Assembly: GCF_001870435.1 (NCBI RefSeq)
Contig: NZ_MDDR01000065.1
Coordinates: 62,001-126,000, forward strand
Direction of reading: 5' to 3'
Source of the DNA: Pseudomonas costantinii
GTDB lineage: Bacteria; Pseudomonadota; Gammaproteobacteria; Pseudomonadales; Pseudomonadaceae
Length of the DNA stretch: 64,000 nt
Shown here: piece after piece, positions 8,122 through 20,380 of the stretch
Layout: the number at the start of each line of letters is the position of its first letter
How positions within the stretch are numbered: the stretch's first letter is position 1
The notes under the pieces: model-generated
What the model was told of the DNA's origin: nothing
The model's input: the letters and a program-made list of their open reading frames with translations, nothing else
Databases searched by the model: none
Translations under genes and position numbers: made by a program

Positions 8122-8227
8122 GATCGTTCCCACGCTCTGCGTGGGAATGCAGCCCAGGACGCTCTGCGTCCAAAGCGTGACGCAGAGCGTCACAAGAGGC
8201 ACTCCCACGCAGAGCGTGGGAACGATC
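8122..8227. repeat. REPIN-type element, four tandem hairpins
   Basis: A 106-bp element bounded by a perfect 25-bp inverted repeat (8122-8146 and 8203-8227, ends GATCGTTCCCACGC). It contains four short palindromes in a row, each with a three-base loop: CCCACGC/GCGTGGG, GGACGC/GCGTCC (8157-8171), GTGACGC/GCGTCAC (8177-8193) and CCCACGC/GCGTGGG. It fills the space between the convergent LysR gene and ispD and ends 1 base from the ispD stop codon. Related copies are at 14926-15061 and 50874-50904. It resembles the REP/REPIN repeats of fluorescent pseudomonads and may shape the 3' ends of both mRNAs. Confidence 0.9.
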
Positions 8228-8228
8228 A

Positions 8229-8939
8229 TCAACTCTGGCGGTTAGCCCATCGCAACCGCAGCCACTCAAGATCCTCCGGTCGAGTCACCTTGATATTGTC
8301 CGAGCGTCCTTCGATCAAGCGCGGCGCCTGGCCCGCCCACTCCATGGCCGAGGCTTCGTCAGTGATCACCGCATCGGCCACCAGGCTGTCGGCCAAGGCA
8401 CGATGCAAAGCACCCAAGCGGAACATCTGCGGCGTATAAGCTTGCCAGATCAGGCTACGGTCCACGGTTTCCACCACCCGACCGCGCTTGTCGACCCGCT
8501 TGAGGGTGTCGCGAGCCGGCACGGCCAGTAAGCCGCCGACCGGGTCATCCGCCAGTTCGGCCAGCAACTTGTCGAGGTCATCGCGACTCAGGTTCGGCCG
8601 AGCAGCATCGTGCACCAACACCCAGTCGTCATCACTGGCGCCCAGGGCATTGAGTTGCAGCAGCGCATTCAGTACCGAGCCCGATCGCTCCAAACCACCG
8701 TCCGCACGCTGGATACGCGAGTCAGTGGCACACGCCAGGTTGGGCCAATAAGGATCATCAGAAGCAAGACTGACCACCAGGCCTTTAAGCGCTGGATGGT
8801 CGAGAAAACAGCCAAGGCTGTGTTCGAGAATTGTGCGCCCGCCCAGTTGCAGATACTGCTTGGGACGGTCCGCGGCCATACGAGCACCGACGCCCGCGGC
8901 AGGAATCACGGCCCAGAAGGCCGGTAGTGAGTTGATCAT
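8229..8939 (-). CDS. ispD: 2-C-methyl-D-erythritol 4-phosphate cytidylyltransferase
   Basis: Transfers CMP from CTP to methylerythritol 4-phosphate in the MEP pathway. It is 236 residues with the nucleotide-binding N-terminus IPAAGVGARMAADRPKQY, the substrate motif VLVHDAARPNL, and TDEASAMEW near residue 180. The start overlaps the ftsB stop by 4 bp (ATGA). The ispC and ispF genes of the same pathway are also in this window. Confidence 0.96.
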   Translation of the reverse strand: MINSLPAFWAVIPAAGVGARMAADRPKQYLQLGGRTILEHSLGCFLDHPALKGLVVSLASDDPYWPNLACATDSRIQRADGGLERSGSVLNALLQLNALGASDDDWVLVHDAARPNLSRDDLDKLLAELADDPVGGLLAVPARDTLKRVDKRGRVVETVDRSLIWQAYTPQMFRLGALHRALADSLVADAVITDEASAMEWAGQAPRLIEGRSDNIKVTRPEDLEWLRLRWANRQS

Positions 8940-9214
8940 TTGGCCAACTGGTAAAGGGTTTCACCGTCCTTGACCATGCCCAATTCATGGCGAGCCCGTT
9001 CTTCAACGGTCTCCGTACCTTTTTTCAGCTCAAGCACTTCGGCGTCAAGGACGCGGTTACGCTCCAGCAGTATTTCGTTTTCCGCGTGCTGGTCAGCAAT
9101 TTGCTGGGTCAGTTCTTTCACCTGCGCAAAGCTGCCATTACCGACCCATAGGCGGTACTGCAGGCCAGCCAGCAACAAGAGCAAGACGAGGAACAACCAA
9201 TTGGGACTGCGCAT
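8936..9214 (-). CDS. ftsB: cell division protein FtsB
   Basis: Small bitopic divisome protein that forms a complex with FtsL and FtsQ. It is 92 residues: a very short cytoplasmic N-terminus, one membrane segment (about 5-19, WLFLVLLLLLAGLQ), then a periplasmic coiled coil (about 30-70) and a short C-terminal region. Located between eno and ispD and overlapping ispD by 4 bp, the standard gammaproteobacterial setting. Confidence 0.93.
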   Translation of the reverse strand: MRSPNWLFLVLLLLLAGLQYRLWVGNGSFAQVKELTQQIADQHAENEILLERNRVLDAEVLELKKGTETVEERARHELGMVKDGETLYQLAK

Positions 9215-9278
9215 CGAAATCCGGGTATCCAGTAAAAAAAGACAGCCATGCCAAACTTTTTAAGCAACTGATAGCACG

Positions 9279-9299
9279 AAGCCTGGAAGAACCAGGCTT
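9279..9299 (-). terminator. hairpin downstream of eno
   Basis: An 8-bp inverted repeat, AAGCCTGG and CCAGGCTT with a 5-base loop, lies between eno and ftsB. The following T-content on the minus strand is weak (TTCGTGC), so it may be an inefficient terminator or a 3'-end stabilising hairpin for the eno message. Confidence 0.4.
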
Positions 9300-9385
9300 G
9301 TGCTTGATAGCCATCAGATTAGCGTCGAAATGCACACTGTCGTGTTTTTTCCGACGCAATCCGCCGACTTTTTACCATGCATCAA

Positions 9386-10675
9386 TCAGCCGCGAAATTC
9401 GCTGCGGCCGTTGTACTTGGCTTTACCCGCCAGTTGCTCTTCGATCCGCAGCAATTGGTTGTACTTGGAAACGCGGTCGGAACGGCACAGGGAACCGGTC
9501 TTGATCTGGCCCGCCGAAGTGCCCACAGCCAGGTCGGCAATGGTCGAATCTTCGGTTTCGCCGGAGCGGTGGGAGATCACGGCGGTGTAGCCCGCAGCCT
9601 TGGCCATCTGGATGGCTTCCAGGGTTTCGGTCAGGGTGCCGATCTGGTTGAACTTGATCAGGATCGAGTTGGCGATCTTTTTATCGATGCCTTCTTTCAG
9701 GATCTTGGTGTTGGTCACGAACAAGTCGTCGCCCACCAGTTGGATTTTCTCGCCGATCTTGTCGGTAAGGATTTTCCAGCCAGCCCAGTCGGACTCGTCC
9801 AGGCCATCTTCAACGGAGATGATCGGGTAACGTTCGCACAAGCCCTTCAGGTAGTCAGCAAAACCTTCCGAAGTGAACACGTGGCCTTCGCCGGACAGGT
9901 TGTACTTACCATTTTCATAGAACTCGCTGGCCGCGCAATCCAAGGCCAGGGTCACGTCGGTGCCCAGCTTGTAGCCAGCGTTGGCCACGGCTTCGGAGAT
10001 TACTTTCAGTGCATCTTCGTTGGACGCCAGGTTCGGTGCAAAACCACCTTCGTCACCCACCGCAGTGCTCAGGCCACGGGCCTTCAGCACAGCTTTGAGG
10101 TGATGGAAAATCTCGGTGCCCATGCGCAGGCCTTCGGAGAAGGTCTTGGCGCCAACTGGCTGCACCATGAATTCCTGGATGTCGACGTTGTTATCAGCGT
10201 GCTCGCCACCGTTGATGATGTTCATCATCGGAACCGGCATCGAGTAAACACCTGGGGTGCCGTTCAAGTTGGCGATGTGGGCATACAACGGCAGGTCCTG
10301 GTCCTGTGCAGCCGCTTTGGCAGCGGCCAGGGACACAGCGAGGATGGCGTTGGCGCCCAGGCTACCTTTGTTCTCGGTACCGTCGAGCTTGATCATCGCG
10401 TGGTCCAGGGCTTTCTGGTCCAGCGGGTCTTTGCCCAGCAACAGGTCACGGATCGGGCCGTTGATGTTGGCTACAGCCTTGAGTACACCTTTGCCCAGGT
10501 AACGGCTCTTGTCGCCATCACGCAGTTCCAGCGCTTCGCGCGAACCGGTAGAAGCACCGGACGGCGCACAGGCGCTGCCGATGATGCCGTTATCGAGAAG
10601 CACGTCGGCTTCGACGGTGGGGTTGCCACGGGAGTCGAGAACTTCACGACCTTTGATGTCGACGATTTTTGCCAT
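9386..10675 (-). CDS. eno: enolase
   Basis: Interconverts 2-phosphoglycerate and phosphoenolpyruvate in glycolysis, and is a component of the RNA degradosome in many proteobacteria. It is 429 residues from the ATG at 10675 (MAKIVDIKGREVLDSRG). The enolase signature SHRSGETEDSTIADLAVG and the metal-ligand segments GDDLFVTN and ISVEDGLDE are intact. An open frame extends upstream to 10774 but encodes no family sequence. It follows kdsA after 157 bp containing an inverted repeat. Confidence 0.97.
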   Translation of the reverse strand: MAKIVDIKGREVLDSRGNPTVEADVLLDNGIIGSACAPSGASTGSREALELRDGDKSRYLGKGVLKAVANINGPIRDLLLGKDPLDQKALDHAMIKLDGTENKGSLGANAILAVSLAAAKAAAQDQDLPLYAHIANLNGTPGVYSMPVPMMNIINGGEHADNNVDIQEFMVQPVGAKTFSEGLRMGTEIFHHLKAVLKARGLSTAVGDEGGFAPNLASNEDALKVISEAVANAGYKLGTDVTLALDCAASEFYENGKYNLSGEGHVFTSEGFADYLKGLCERYPIISVEDGLDESDWAGWKILTDKIGEKIQLVGDDLFVTNTKILKEGIDKKIANSILIKFNQIGTLTETLEAIQMAKAAGYTAVISHRSGETEDSTIADLAVGTSAGQIKTGSLCRSDRVSKYNQLLRIEEQLAGKAKYNGRSEFRG

Positions 10676-10775
10676 TGTTGTAAACACTCCAAAGTTGACG
10701 AAAACGACGCAGCTGAAGGAAAACTTTTGACCGACCGCAAGGGTGGAACAACGGGGCAGGCTTGCAGGCGACAAG

Positions 10776-10797
10776 GCTCAGGCCCGGGGGCCTGAGC
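10776..10797. repeat. inverted repeat between kdsA and eno
   Basis: Ten-base arms (GCTCAGGCCC and GGGCCTGAGC) separated by two bases form a GC-rich palindrome in the 157-bp kdsA-eno gap. No T-run follows on the minus strand. It could be a transcript-stabilising or weak terminator hairpin. It does not match the REP families elsewhere in the window. Confidence 0.5.
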
Positions 10798-10832
10798 ATT
10801 TAGCGTGGGGTACTTTACCGGAGAAACAGTGC

Positions 10833-11678
10833 TTACGCGGTCTCTACCGTCGGAAAACTCTTGACCAGTTCGTCCAACTGCTTGAGTTGGGCCAGGAACG
10901 GCTCCAACTTGTCCAGGCGCAGGGCGCATGGGCCGTCGCATTTGGCGTTGTCCGGGTCCGGGTGGGCTTCCAGGAAAAGACCCGCCAGGGACTGGCTGAT
11001 GCCGGCCTTGGCCAGGTCCAATACCTGGGCACGACGCCCGCCAGCGGAATCGGCGCGACCGCCCGGCATTTGCAGCGCGTGGGTCACGTCGAAGAACACC
11101 GGGTATTCGAACTGTTTCATGATGCCGAAACCGAGCATGTCCACCACGAGGTTGTTATAGCCGAAGCTCGAACCACGCTCGCAAAGGATCAACTGGTCGT
11201 TACCCGCTTCCACGCACTTGTTCAGGATGTGCTTCATCTCCTGAGGTGCGAGGAACTGGGCTTTCTTGATATTGATCACAGCGCCGGTCTTGGCCATCGC
11301 AACAACCAGGTCGGTCTGGCGCGACAGGAAGGCCGGCAACTGGATGATGTCGCACACCTCGGCGACCACGGCAGCCTGCTCAGGCTCGTGGACGTCGGTG
11401 ATGATCGGCACGCCGAAGGCTTGCTTGATGTCCTGGAAGATCCGCATGCCTTCTTCAAGGCCCGGGCCGCGATAGGAGGTCACGGACGAACGGTTGGCCT
11501 TGTCGAAGCTGGCCTTGAACACGTAAGGGATACCGAGTTTCTCGGTAACCTTGACGTACTCTTCGCAGACCTGCATCGCCATGTCGCGGCTTTCCAGCAC
11601 GTTCATGCCGCCGAACAGCACCATGGGCTTGTCGTTGGCAATCTCGATGTCGCCTACGCGAATGATCTTCTGGGCCAT
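10833..11678 (-). CDS. kdsA: 3-deoxy-8-phosphooctulonate synthase
   Basis: Condenses phosphoenolpyruvate with arabinose 5-phosphate to give KDO 8-phosphate for the lipopolysaccharide inner core. It is 281 residues in the DAHP/KDO8P synthase TIM-barrel family. Asn26 (FGGMNVLES) occupies the position that marks the metal-independent class I enzymes such as that of E. coli, where metal-dependent forms have Cys. It starts 5 bases after the pyrG stop. Confidence 0.96.
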   Translation of the reverse strand: MAQKIIRVGDIEIANDKPMVLFGGMNVLESRDMAMQVCEEYVKVTEKLGIPYVFKASFDKANRSSVTSYRGPGLEEGMRIFQDIKQAFGVPIITDVHEPEQAAVVAEVCDIIQLPAFLSRQTDLVVAMAKTGAVINIKKAQFLAPQEMKHILNKCVEAGNDQLILCERGSSFGYNNLVVDMLGFGIMKQFEYPVFFDVTHALQMPGGRADSAGGRRAQVLDLAKAGISQSLAGLFLEAHPDPDNAKCDGPCALRLDKLEPFLAQLKQLDELVKSFPTVETA

Positions 11679-11683
11679 CAGGT

Positions 11684-13315
11684 TTACGCCTTCTTCTGAT
11701 GTTGCGTCAGTGCTGCTTTAACGAAACCGCTGAACAACGGGTGACCGTCGCGTGGTGTCGAGGTGAACTCAGGGTGGAACTGGCAGGCCACGAACCACGG
11801 ATGGTCCGGTGCCTCGACCACTTCAACCAGCTTGCCGTCACCGGAGCGACCGGAGATTTTCAGACCGGCTTCTTTGATCTGCGGCAGCAGGTTGTTGTTC
11901 ACTTCGTAGCGATGACGGTGACGCTCAACGATCACGTCCTTGCCATAGCAATCGTGAACCAGGGAGCCCGACTCCAGCAGGCAGTCTTGCGCGCCAAGAC
12001 GCATGGTGCCGCCCAGGTCGGAAGTCTCGGTACGGGTTTCAACGGCACCGGTGGCATCTTCCCACTCGGTGATCAGGCCCACGACCGGGTGGCCGCTGGT
12101 GTGATCGAACTCGGTGGAGTTGGCGTCCTTCCAGCCCAGCACATTACGGGCGAACTCGATAACGGCCACTTGCATACCCAGGCAGATACCCAGGTACGGC
12201 ACCTTGTTCTCACGAGCGTACTGCACGGCAGTGATCTTGCCTTCCACGCCACGCAGGCCGAAACCGCCTGGAACGAGGATCGCGTCAACACCTTCAAGCA
12301 GGGCGGTGCCTTGGTTCTCGATGTCTTCGGAATCGATGTAGCGCAGGTTGACCTTGGTACGGTTGCTGATGCCGGCGTGACTCATCGCTTCGATCAGCGA
12401 CTTGTACGCGTCCAGCAGCTCCATGTACTTACCGACCATGGCGATGGTGACTTCATGCTCAGGATTGAGCTTGGCGTCAACCACGGCTTCCCACTCGGAC
12501 AGGTCCGCGCCATTGCACTGCAGGCCGAAACGCTCGACCACAAAATCATCCAGGCCTTGCGAATGCAGGATGCCCGGGATCTTGTAGATGGTATCGGCGT
12601 CTTCCAGCGCGATCACCGCACGTTCTTCAACGTTGGTGAATTGCGCGATCTTGCGACGCGAAGAGATGTCGATCGGATGATCGGAGCGGCACACCAGCAC
12701 GTCCGGCTGCAGGCCGATGGAACGCAGTTCCTTGACCGAGTGCTGGGTAGGCTTGGTTTTGGTTTCGCCGGCAGTGGCGATGTAGGGCACCAAGGTCAGG
12801 TGCATCAGCATCGCGCGCTTGGCGCCGACTTCGAAACGCAACTGGCGAATGGCTTCGAGGAACGGTTGGGACTCGATGTCACCCACGGTGCCACCGATCT
12901 CGACCATCGCCACGTCAGCATCGCCTGCACCCTTGATGATGCGGCGCTTGATTTCGTCGGTGATGTGCGGGATCACCTGGATGGTTGCACCCAGGTAGTC
13001 ACCACGGCGCTCTTTGCGCAGCACGTGCTCGTAGACACGGCCAGTGGTGAAGTTGTTGTTCTGGGTCATGGTCGTGCGGATGAACCGCTCGTAGTGGCCC
13101 AGATCCAGGTCGGTTTCGGCGCCGTCGTGGGTGACGAACACTTCACCGTGCTGGAACGGGCTCATGGTGCCCGGGTCAACGTTGATGTACGGGTCCAGCT
13201 TGAGCATGGTGACCTTAAGTCCCCGCGCCTCCAGGATGGCCGCCAATGAAGCCGATGCAATGCCTTTCCCCAATGAAGAAACAACACCGCCCGTGACGAA
13301 TATGTAGCGCGTCAT
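11684..13315 (-). CDS. pyrG: CTP synthase
   Basis: Makes CTP from UTP, ATP and glutamine. It is 543 residues: an N-terminal synthetase domain (GGVVSSLGKGIASAS P-loop, about 9-23) and a C-terminal class I glutamine amidotransferase domain with the catalytic Cys in GICLGMQ (about 380) and the His-Glu pair in QFHPEFTS. It heads the pyrG-kdsA-eno run. The 273 bp upstream, before tilS, should contain a promoter, but I see no strong consensus. Confidence 0.97.
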   Translation of the reverse strand: MTRYIFVTGGVVSSLGKGIASASLAAILEARGLKVTMLKLDPYINVDPGTMSPFQHGEVFVTHDGAETDLDLGHYERFIRTTMTQNNNFTTGRVYEHVLRKERRGDYLGATIQVIPHITDEIKRRIIKGAGDADVAMVEIGGTVGDIESQPFLEAIRQLRFEVGAKRAMLMHLTLVPYIATAGETKTKPTQHSVKELRSIGLQPDVLVCRSDHPIDISSRRKIAQFTNVEERAVIALEDADTIYKIPGILHSQGLDDFVVERFGLQCNGADLSEWEAVVDAKLNPEHEVTIAMVGKYMELLDAYKSLIEAMSHAGISNRTKVNLRYIDSEDIENQGTALLEGVDAILVPGGFGLRGVEGKITAVQYARENKVPYLGICLGMQVAVIEFARNVLGWKDANSTEFDHTSGHPVVGLITEWEDATGAVETRTETSDLGGTMRLGAQDCLLESGSLVHDCYGKDVIVERHRHRYEVNNNLLPQIKEAGLKISGRSGDGKLVEVVEAPDHPWFVACQFHPEFTSTPRDGHPLFSGFVKAALTQHQKKA

Positions 13316-13588
13316 GAAAAACCCTAGAAGTCTGCGTTAAAGCGGTCGGAGCCGCCGGGGAAAGCGAAGGAAGGCCGAAGCCCCCGATCACCTGCATTAA
13401 TCACAGTGCACCTTTCAAAAAAACCGCCGCGTGATGACAGACCAGCAATGGAACACCGGTACGTTGATCGCTACACATTTTTTGGAATCGCCCAGCAAAG
13501 ACTGCTTGGTAATCGGCAACTGCTGCGATTCAGGCGAATCCACAGAAGTTGTATCAAGAAGGGAGCGTAGTCTACCGGAAAGGCTCTA

Positions 13589-14908
13589 TCAGCTCAAACC
13601 TTGATCGCAGGTCTGTGGCAACCAATGTAATTGCCAGTCGCCAGACGTCATGGCCCATAGCCCAGCCAGGCTAGGGACAGCCAGCAATTGCTCGCCTTGA
13701 TACAGCAGCGGCAATCTGCCACGGATGAACCCCGGCACTGCACTTTCATTAAGCAGTCGCTTCAGGTCACGCCGACCTCGACCCGGCACATCCATGATTT
13801 CGCCGCCCTGGCGATAGCGGATCACCAACGGGCCTTCCGGGGCGTTGCCGATAAATTCCAGCTGGCCATTGCCGGGTAACGCTAGAGGGTTTTGCGGATA
13901 CGGCCAGCTCACCGGAGCGTCGGAAAATTCCGACCAAGCGACGGGTAGCCACCAGATGCGTTCGCCGCAACGGTACAGCTCACCGTCAGCCAGGCGCCAC
14001 AATGGTTGCGCGTCGCCCTTGGCATCGCGCAGGGAATGCCAGCCAGCCCAGTGGCCGCTGTCGGGTAATCGGGTCAGCGGAGTCAGCCAATGGCGCAGGG
14101 CATTGCGCTGGCGGGCGTCGGAAAGCTCACGTAAAGGAGCAAGGGCCAATGACGGCAAAGGCATCCAGGGAAACGGCGAAGGCTGATCGGCGGCTTGCAG
14201 GTCCATGTGCGCCAGCTCATCGAGCAGACCTTGGGCTTCGCTCAAGTGCTCGGCGGTTCGGGCCAAGCGGGTGATGGCTTGAGGCCAACGCTCCGTCAGC
14301 AGCGGGAACACACGATGGCGCAGATAATTGCGGGAGAACCGTGCGTCGGCATTGGAAGGATCTTCGATCCACTTGAGCTGGTGCTCGTGAGCATAGGCTT
14401 CCAATTCAGCGCGCGAGGTATCCAACAGTGGGCGCACCAGATGACCGCCTGCCAACGGGCGATGGACGGGCATCGCTGCCAACCCGCGCACACCCGCTCC
14501 GCGCAGCAGGCGAAACAACAGGGTCTCAGCCTGGTCGTCACGGTGCTGGCCCGTCAGCAAGACCTCCCCGGCTTCGATCACCTCGGTAAACGCCTGATAA
14601 CGCGCATCACGGGCGGCACGCTCAAGGCTGGCGCCAGATTGGACCTGCACATGCATGACGCGCAAGGGCACGCCCAGGCTGTTGCATACAGACTGACAAT
14701 GACTTGGCCAGGCGTCAGCGGCAGCTTGCAAGCCATGGTGAACATGGACGGCGCTGAGCAGCGGGAGGGTGTCGGTTTTGGCCAGATTAGCCAGGAGGTG
14801 CAGCAAGACGGTGGAATCCAACCCACCCGAGAAAGCGACATGCCACGCCGGGGCGTTGCGCCAGGCGGCCAGAGTTTGCAGGAGTTTGGCTGTCAAAGCG
14901 GATTTCAT
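13589..14908 (-). CDS. tilS: tRNA(Ile)-lysidine synthase
   Basis: Modifies C34 of the tRNA-Ile CAU anticodon to lysidine, needed to read AUA codons. It is 439 residues from the ATG at 14908 (MKSALTAKLL). The PP-loop ATP-pyrophosphatase motif SGGLDS is at about 27-32, with the TilS-type segment GQHRDDQAETLLFRLLRG after it and the C-terminal TilS domain (IRYRQGGE, GRRDLKRLLNE). An in-frame start at 14956 lies inside the adjacent repeat element and would add repeat-encoded residues, so the internal ATG is preferred. Confidence 0.95.
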   Translation of the reverse strand: MKSALTAKLLQTLAAWRNAPAWHVAFSGGLDSTVLLHLLANLAKTDTLPLLSAVHVHHGLQAAADAWPSHCQSVCNSLGVPLRVMHVQVQSGASLERAARDARYQAFTEVIEAGEVLLTGQHRDDQAETLLFRLLRGAGVRGLAAMPVHRPLAGGHLVRPLLDTSRAELEAYAHEHQLKWIEDPSNADARFSRNYLRHRVFPLLTERWPQAITRLARTAEHLSEAQGLLDELAHMDLQAADQPSPFPWMPLPSLALAPLRELSDARQRNALRHWLTPLTRLPDSGHWAGWHSLRDAKGDAQPLWRLADGELYRCGERIWWLPVAWSEFSDAPVSWPYPQNPLALPGNGQLEFIGNAPEGPLVIRYRQGGEIMDVPGRGRRDLKRLLNESAVPGFIRGRLPLLYQGEQLLAVPSLAGLWAMTSGDWQLHWLPQTCDQGLS

Positions 14909-14925
14909 CGCGGCACCCCAAGCAC

Positions 14926-15061
14926 GATCGATCCCACGCTCTGCGTGGAAATGCATCCTGTGACGCTCCGCGTCACCATTGCGCAGGACGCGGAGCCATG
15001 CTCCAGCCGCAGGACGCGGAGCGTCCGAGGAGACATTCCCACGCAGAGCGTGGGAACGATC
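14926..15061. repeat. REPIN-type element between accA and tilS
   Basis: A 136-bp relative of the element at 8122-8227. Its outer arms (14926-14950 and 15037-15061) are the same GATCG-TCCCACGC sequence in inverted orientation, with a couple of mismatches in the left arm. Inside are the same hairpin units, GTGACGC/GCGTCAC (14960-14976) and GGACGC/GCGTCC (15012-15026), in the opposite order, plus about 30 bp of imperfect extra copy. It fills most of the space between accA and tilS, which are transcribed in the same direction. Confidence 0.88.
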
Positions 15062-15072
15062 ACTGAGTCAAC

Positions 15073-16020
15073 TTAGAGACCGTAGCTCATCAGGCGCTCA
15101 TAACGACGGGCCAACAGCGCCTCGTTATCGAACTTCTTGAGCATCGCCAGTTGCGAAGCCAGTTCAGCACGGATGGTCGCAGCCGCAGCAGCCGGATCAC
15201 GGTGGGCGCCACCCAATGGCTCGGCGATCACTTTATCAACGATCCCCAGGCCTTTGAGGCGATCAGCAGTGATGCCCATGGCTTCGGCAGCGTCCGGCGC
15301 CTTTTCTGCGGTTTTCCACAGGATCGAAGCGCAACCTTCCGGCGAGATCACCGCGTAGGTCGAGTACTGCAGCATGTTCAGCTGATCGCAGACGCCAATG
15401 GCCAATGCACCGCCAGAACCACCCTCACCAATCACGGTGGCGATGATCGGGGTTTTCAGGCGAGCCATGACGCGCAGGTTCCAGGCGATCGCTTCGCTCT
15501 GGTTGCGCTCTTCAGCATCAATACCCGGGTAGGCGCCCGGCGTGTCGATGAAGGTCAGGATCGGCATTTTGAAGCGCTCGGCCATTTCCATCAGGCGGCA
15601 CGCCTTGCGATAGCCTTCCGGACGCGGCATACCGAAGTTACGGCGCACTTTTTCGCGTACTTCACGGCCTTTCTGGTGACCGATCACCATCACCGGCTGG
15701 TCGTCCAGGCGAGCGATACCGCCCACGATGGCCGCGTCGTCGGAGAAGTGGCGGTCGCCATGCAGCTCGTCGAACTCGGTGAAGATGTGCTGAATGTAGT
15801 CCAGGGTGTATGGACGGCGCGGGTGGCGAGCCAGGCGCGCAATCTGCCAGCTGGTCAGCTTGCCGAAGATGTCTTCGGTGAGCGTGCTGCTCTTGTCTTG
15901 CAGGCGAGCGATCTCATCGCCGATATTCAGCGAATTGTCATTGCCGACCAGGCGCAGTTCTTCAATCTTGGCTTGCAGGTCAGCGATCGGCTGTTCGAAA
16001 TCAAGAAAATTCGGGTTCAT
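15073..16020 (-). CDS. accA: acetyl-CoA carboxylase carboxyltransferase subunit alpha
   Basis: Alpha half of the carboxyltransferase that passes CO2 from biotin to acetyl-CoA to form malonyl-CoA, the first step of fatty acid synthesis; it works with AccD. It is 315 residues from the ATG at 16020 (MNPNFLDFEQPI). The crotonase-fold oxyanion segment GEGGSGGALAIGV and the segment DTPGAYPGIDAEERNQSEAI are conserved. The longer frame to 16047 adds nine residues without family support. Confidence 0.97.
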   Translation of the reverse strand: MNPNFLDFEQPIADLQAKIEELRLVGNDNSLNIGDEIARLQDKSSTLTEDIFGKLTSWQIARLARHPRRPYTLDYIQHIFTEFDELHGDRHFSDDAAIVGGIARLDDQPVMVIGHQKGREVREKVRRNFGMPRPEGYRKACRLMEMAERFKMPILTFIDTPGAYPGIDAEERNQSEAIAWNLRVMARLKTPIIATVIGEGGSGGALAIGVCDQLNMLQYSTYAVISPEGCASILWKTAEKAPDAAEAMGITADRLKGLGIVDKVIAEPLGGAHRDPAAAAATIRAELASQLAMLKKFDNEALLARRYERLMSYGL

Positions 16021-16149
16021 AAGCGTCCGTCTTGGGTCGACGGCCAAGGAGTGCCTGGCCAGCCGGTTGTCTATTCGCGCCCTACCTTAAGGGAGAGGCG
16101 CGTTTAGGTCGAGATTAAATGTTTAGTCGAGATCAGACATATCTGACCG

Positions 16150-19671
<3,522 letters not shown>

Positions 19672-19753
19672 AGTGATCCTGTTCTAATACGTGGAGACAA
19701 CAAGGCCCGGATTGTACCGGGCCTTGGCAAAAACATCAGCCTCGCGACTAAAC

Positions 19754-20380
19754 CTAGCCGAGGCTCTCACGCGCCTCATAAGCCAGGCGAACCGGGGCAA
19801 ACGAGCGTCGATGTATCGGCGTTGGGCCGAGGCGGGCCAAGGCTTCCAGATGAACGGGCGTCGGGTAGCCCTTGTGGCCTCCGATGCCGTAGCCGGGGTA
19901 AATCAATTCGAAAGCAGCCATTTCACGGTCACGGCTGACTTTGGCCAGGATCGAGGCGGCGGCGATAGCGGGAACCTTGCCATCGCCCTTGACCACGGCT
20001 TCAGACGGCATCGCCAGCTTCGGGCAGCGGTTGCCGTCGATCATCGCCATTTTTGGCGTAATGTGCAGGCCTTCTACCGCACGCTGCATAGCCAGCATCG
20101 TCGCGTGGAGGATATTCAACTCGTCGATTTCTTCAACTTCGGCCCGGGCGATGTGCCAGCTCAGGGCTTTCTCACAGATTTCGTCGAAGAGCTTTTCGCG
20201 ACGGGCTTCAGTCAGTTTTTTCGAGTCGTTGAGGCCAAGGATCGGGCGATTCGGGTCGAGAATCACCGCCGCGGTGACCACCGCGCCACACAGCGGGCCA
20301 CGCCCTACTTCGTCAACACCGGCCACCAGCTCGTGGGCTTCGGCAACCAGGCTGAAATCCAGGCCCATTTGGGTGGTCAT
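19754..20380 (-). CDS. rnhB: ribonuclease HII
   Basis: Cleaves RNA in RNA-DNA hybrids and single ribonucleotides embedded in DNA. It is 208 residues with the catalytic Asp23-Glu24 in AGVDEVGRGPL and a third Asp in MAMIDGN at about 114. Overlaps lpxB by 4 bp. Confidence 0.96.
   Translation of the reverse strand: MTTQMGLDFSLVAEAHELVAGVDEVGRGPLCGAVVTAAVILDPNRPILGLNDSKKLTEARREKLFDEICEKALSWHIARAEVEEIDELNILHATMLAMQRAVEGLHITPKMAMIDGNRCPKLAMPSEAVVKGDGKVPAIAAASILAKVSRDREMAAFELIYPGYGIGGHKGYPTPVHLEALARLGPTPIHRRSFAPVRLAYEARESLG

Noticed and set aside
14909..14956. N-terminal extension of tilS
   Set aside because: The extra 16 codons are encoded in part by the REPIN outer arm and do not resemble TilS; the ATG at 14908 fits the family.
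16076..16102. CGCGCC/GGCGCG inverted repeat between dnaE and accA
   Set aside because: Six-base arms with a long loop and no T-run; too weak to call a terminator.
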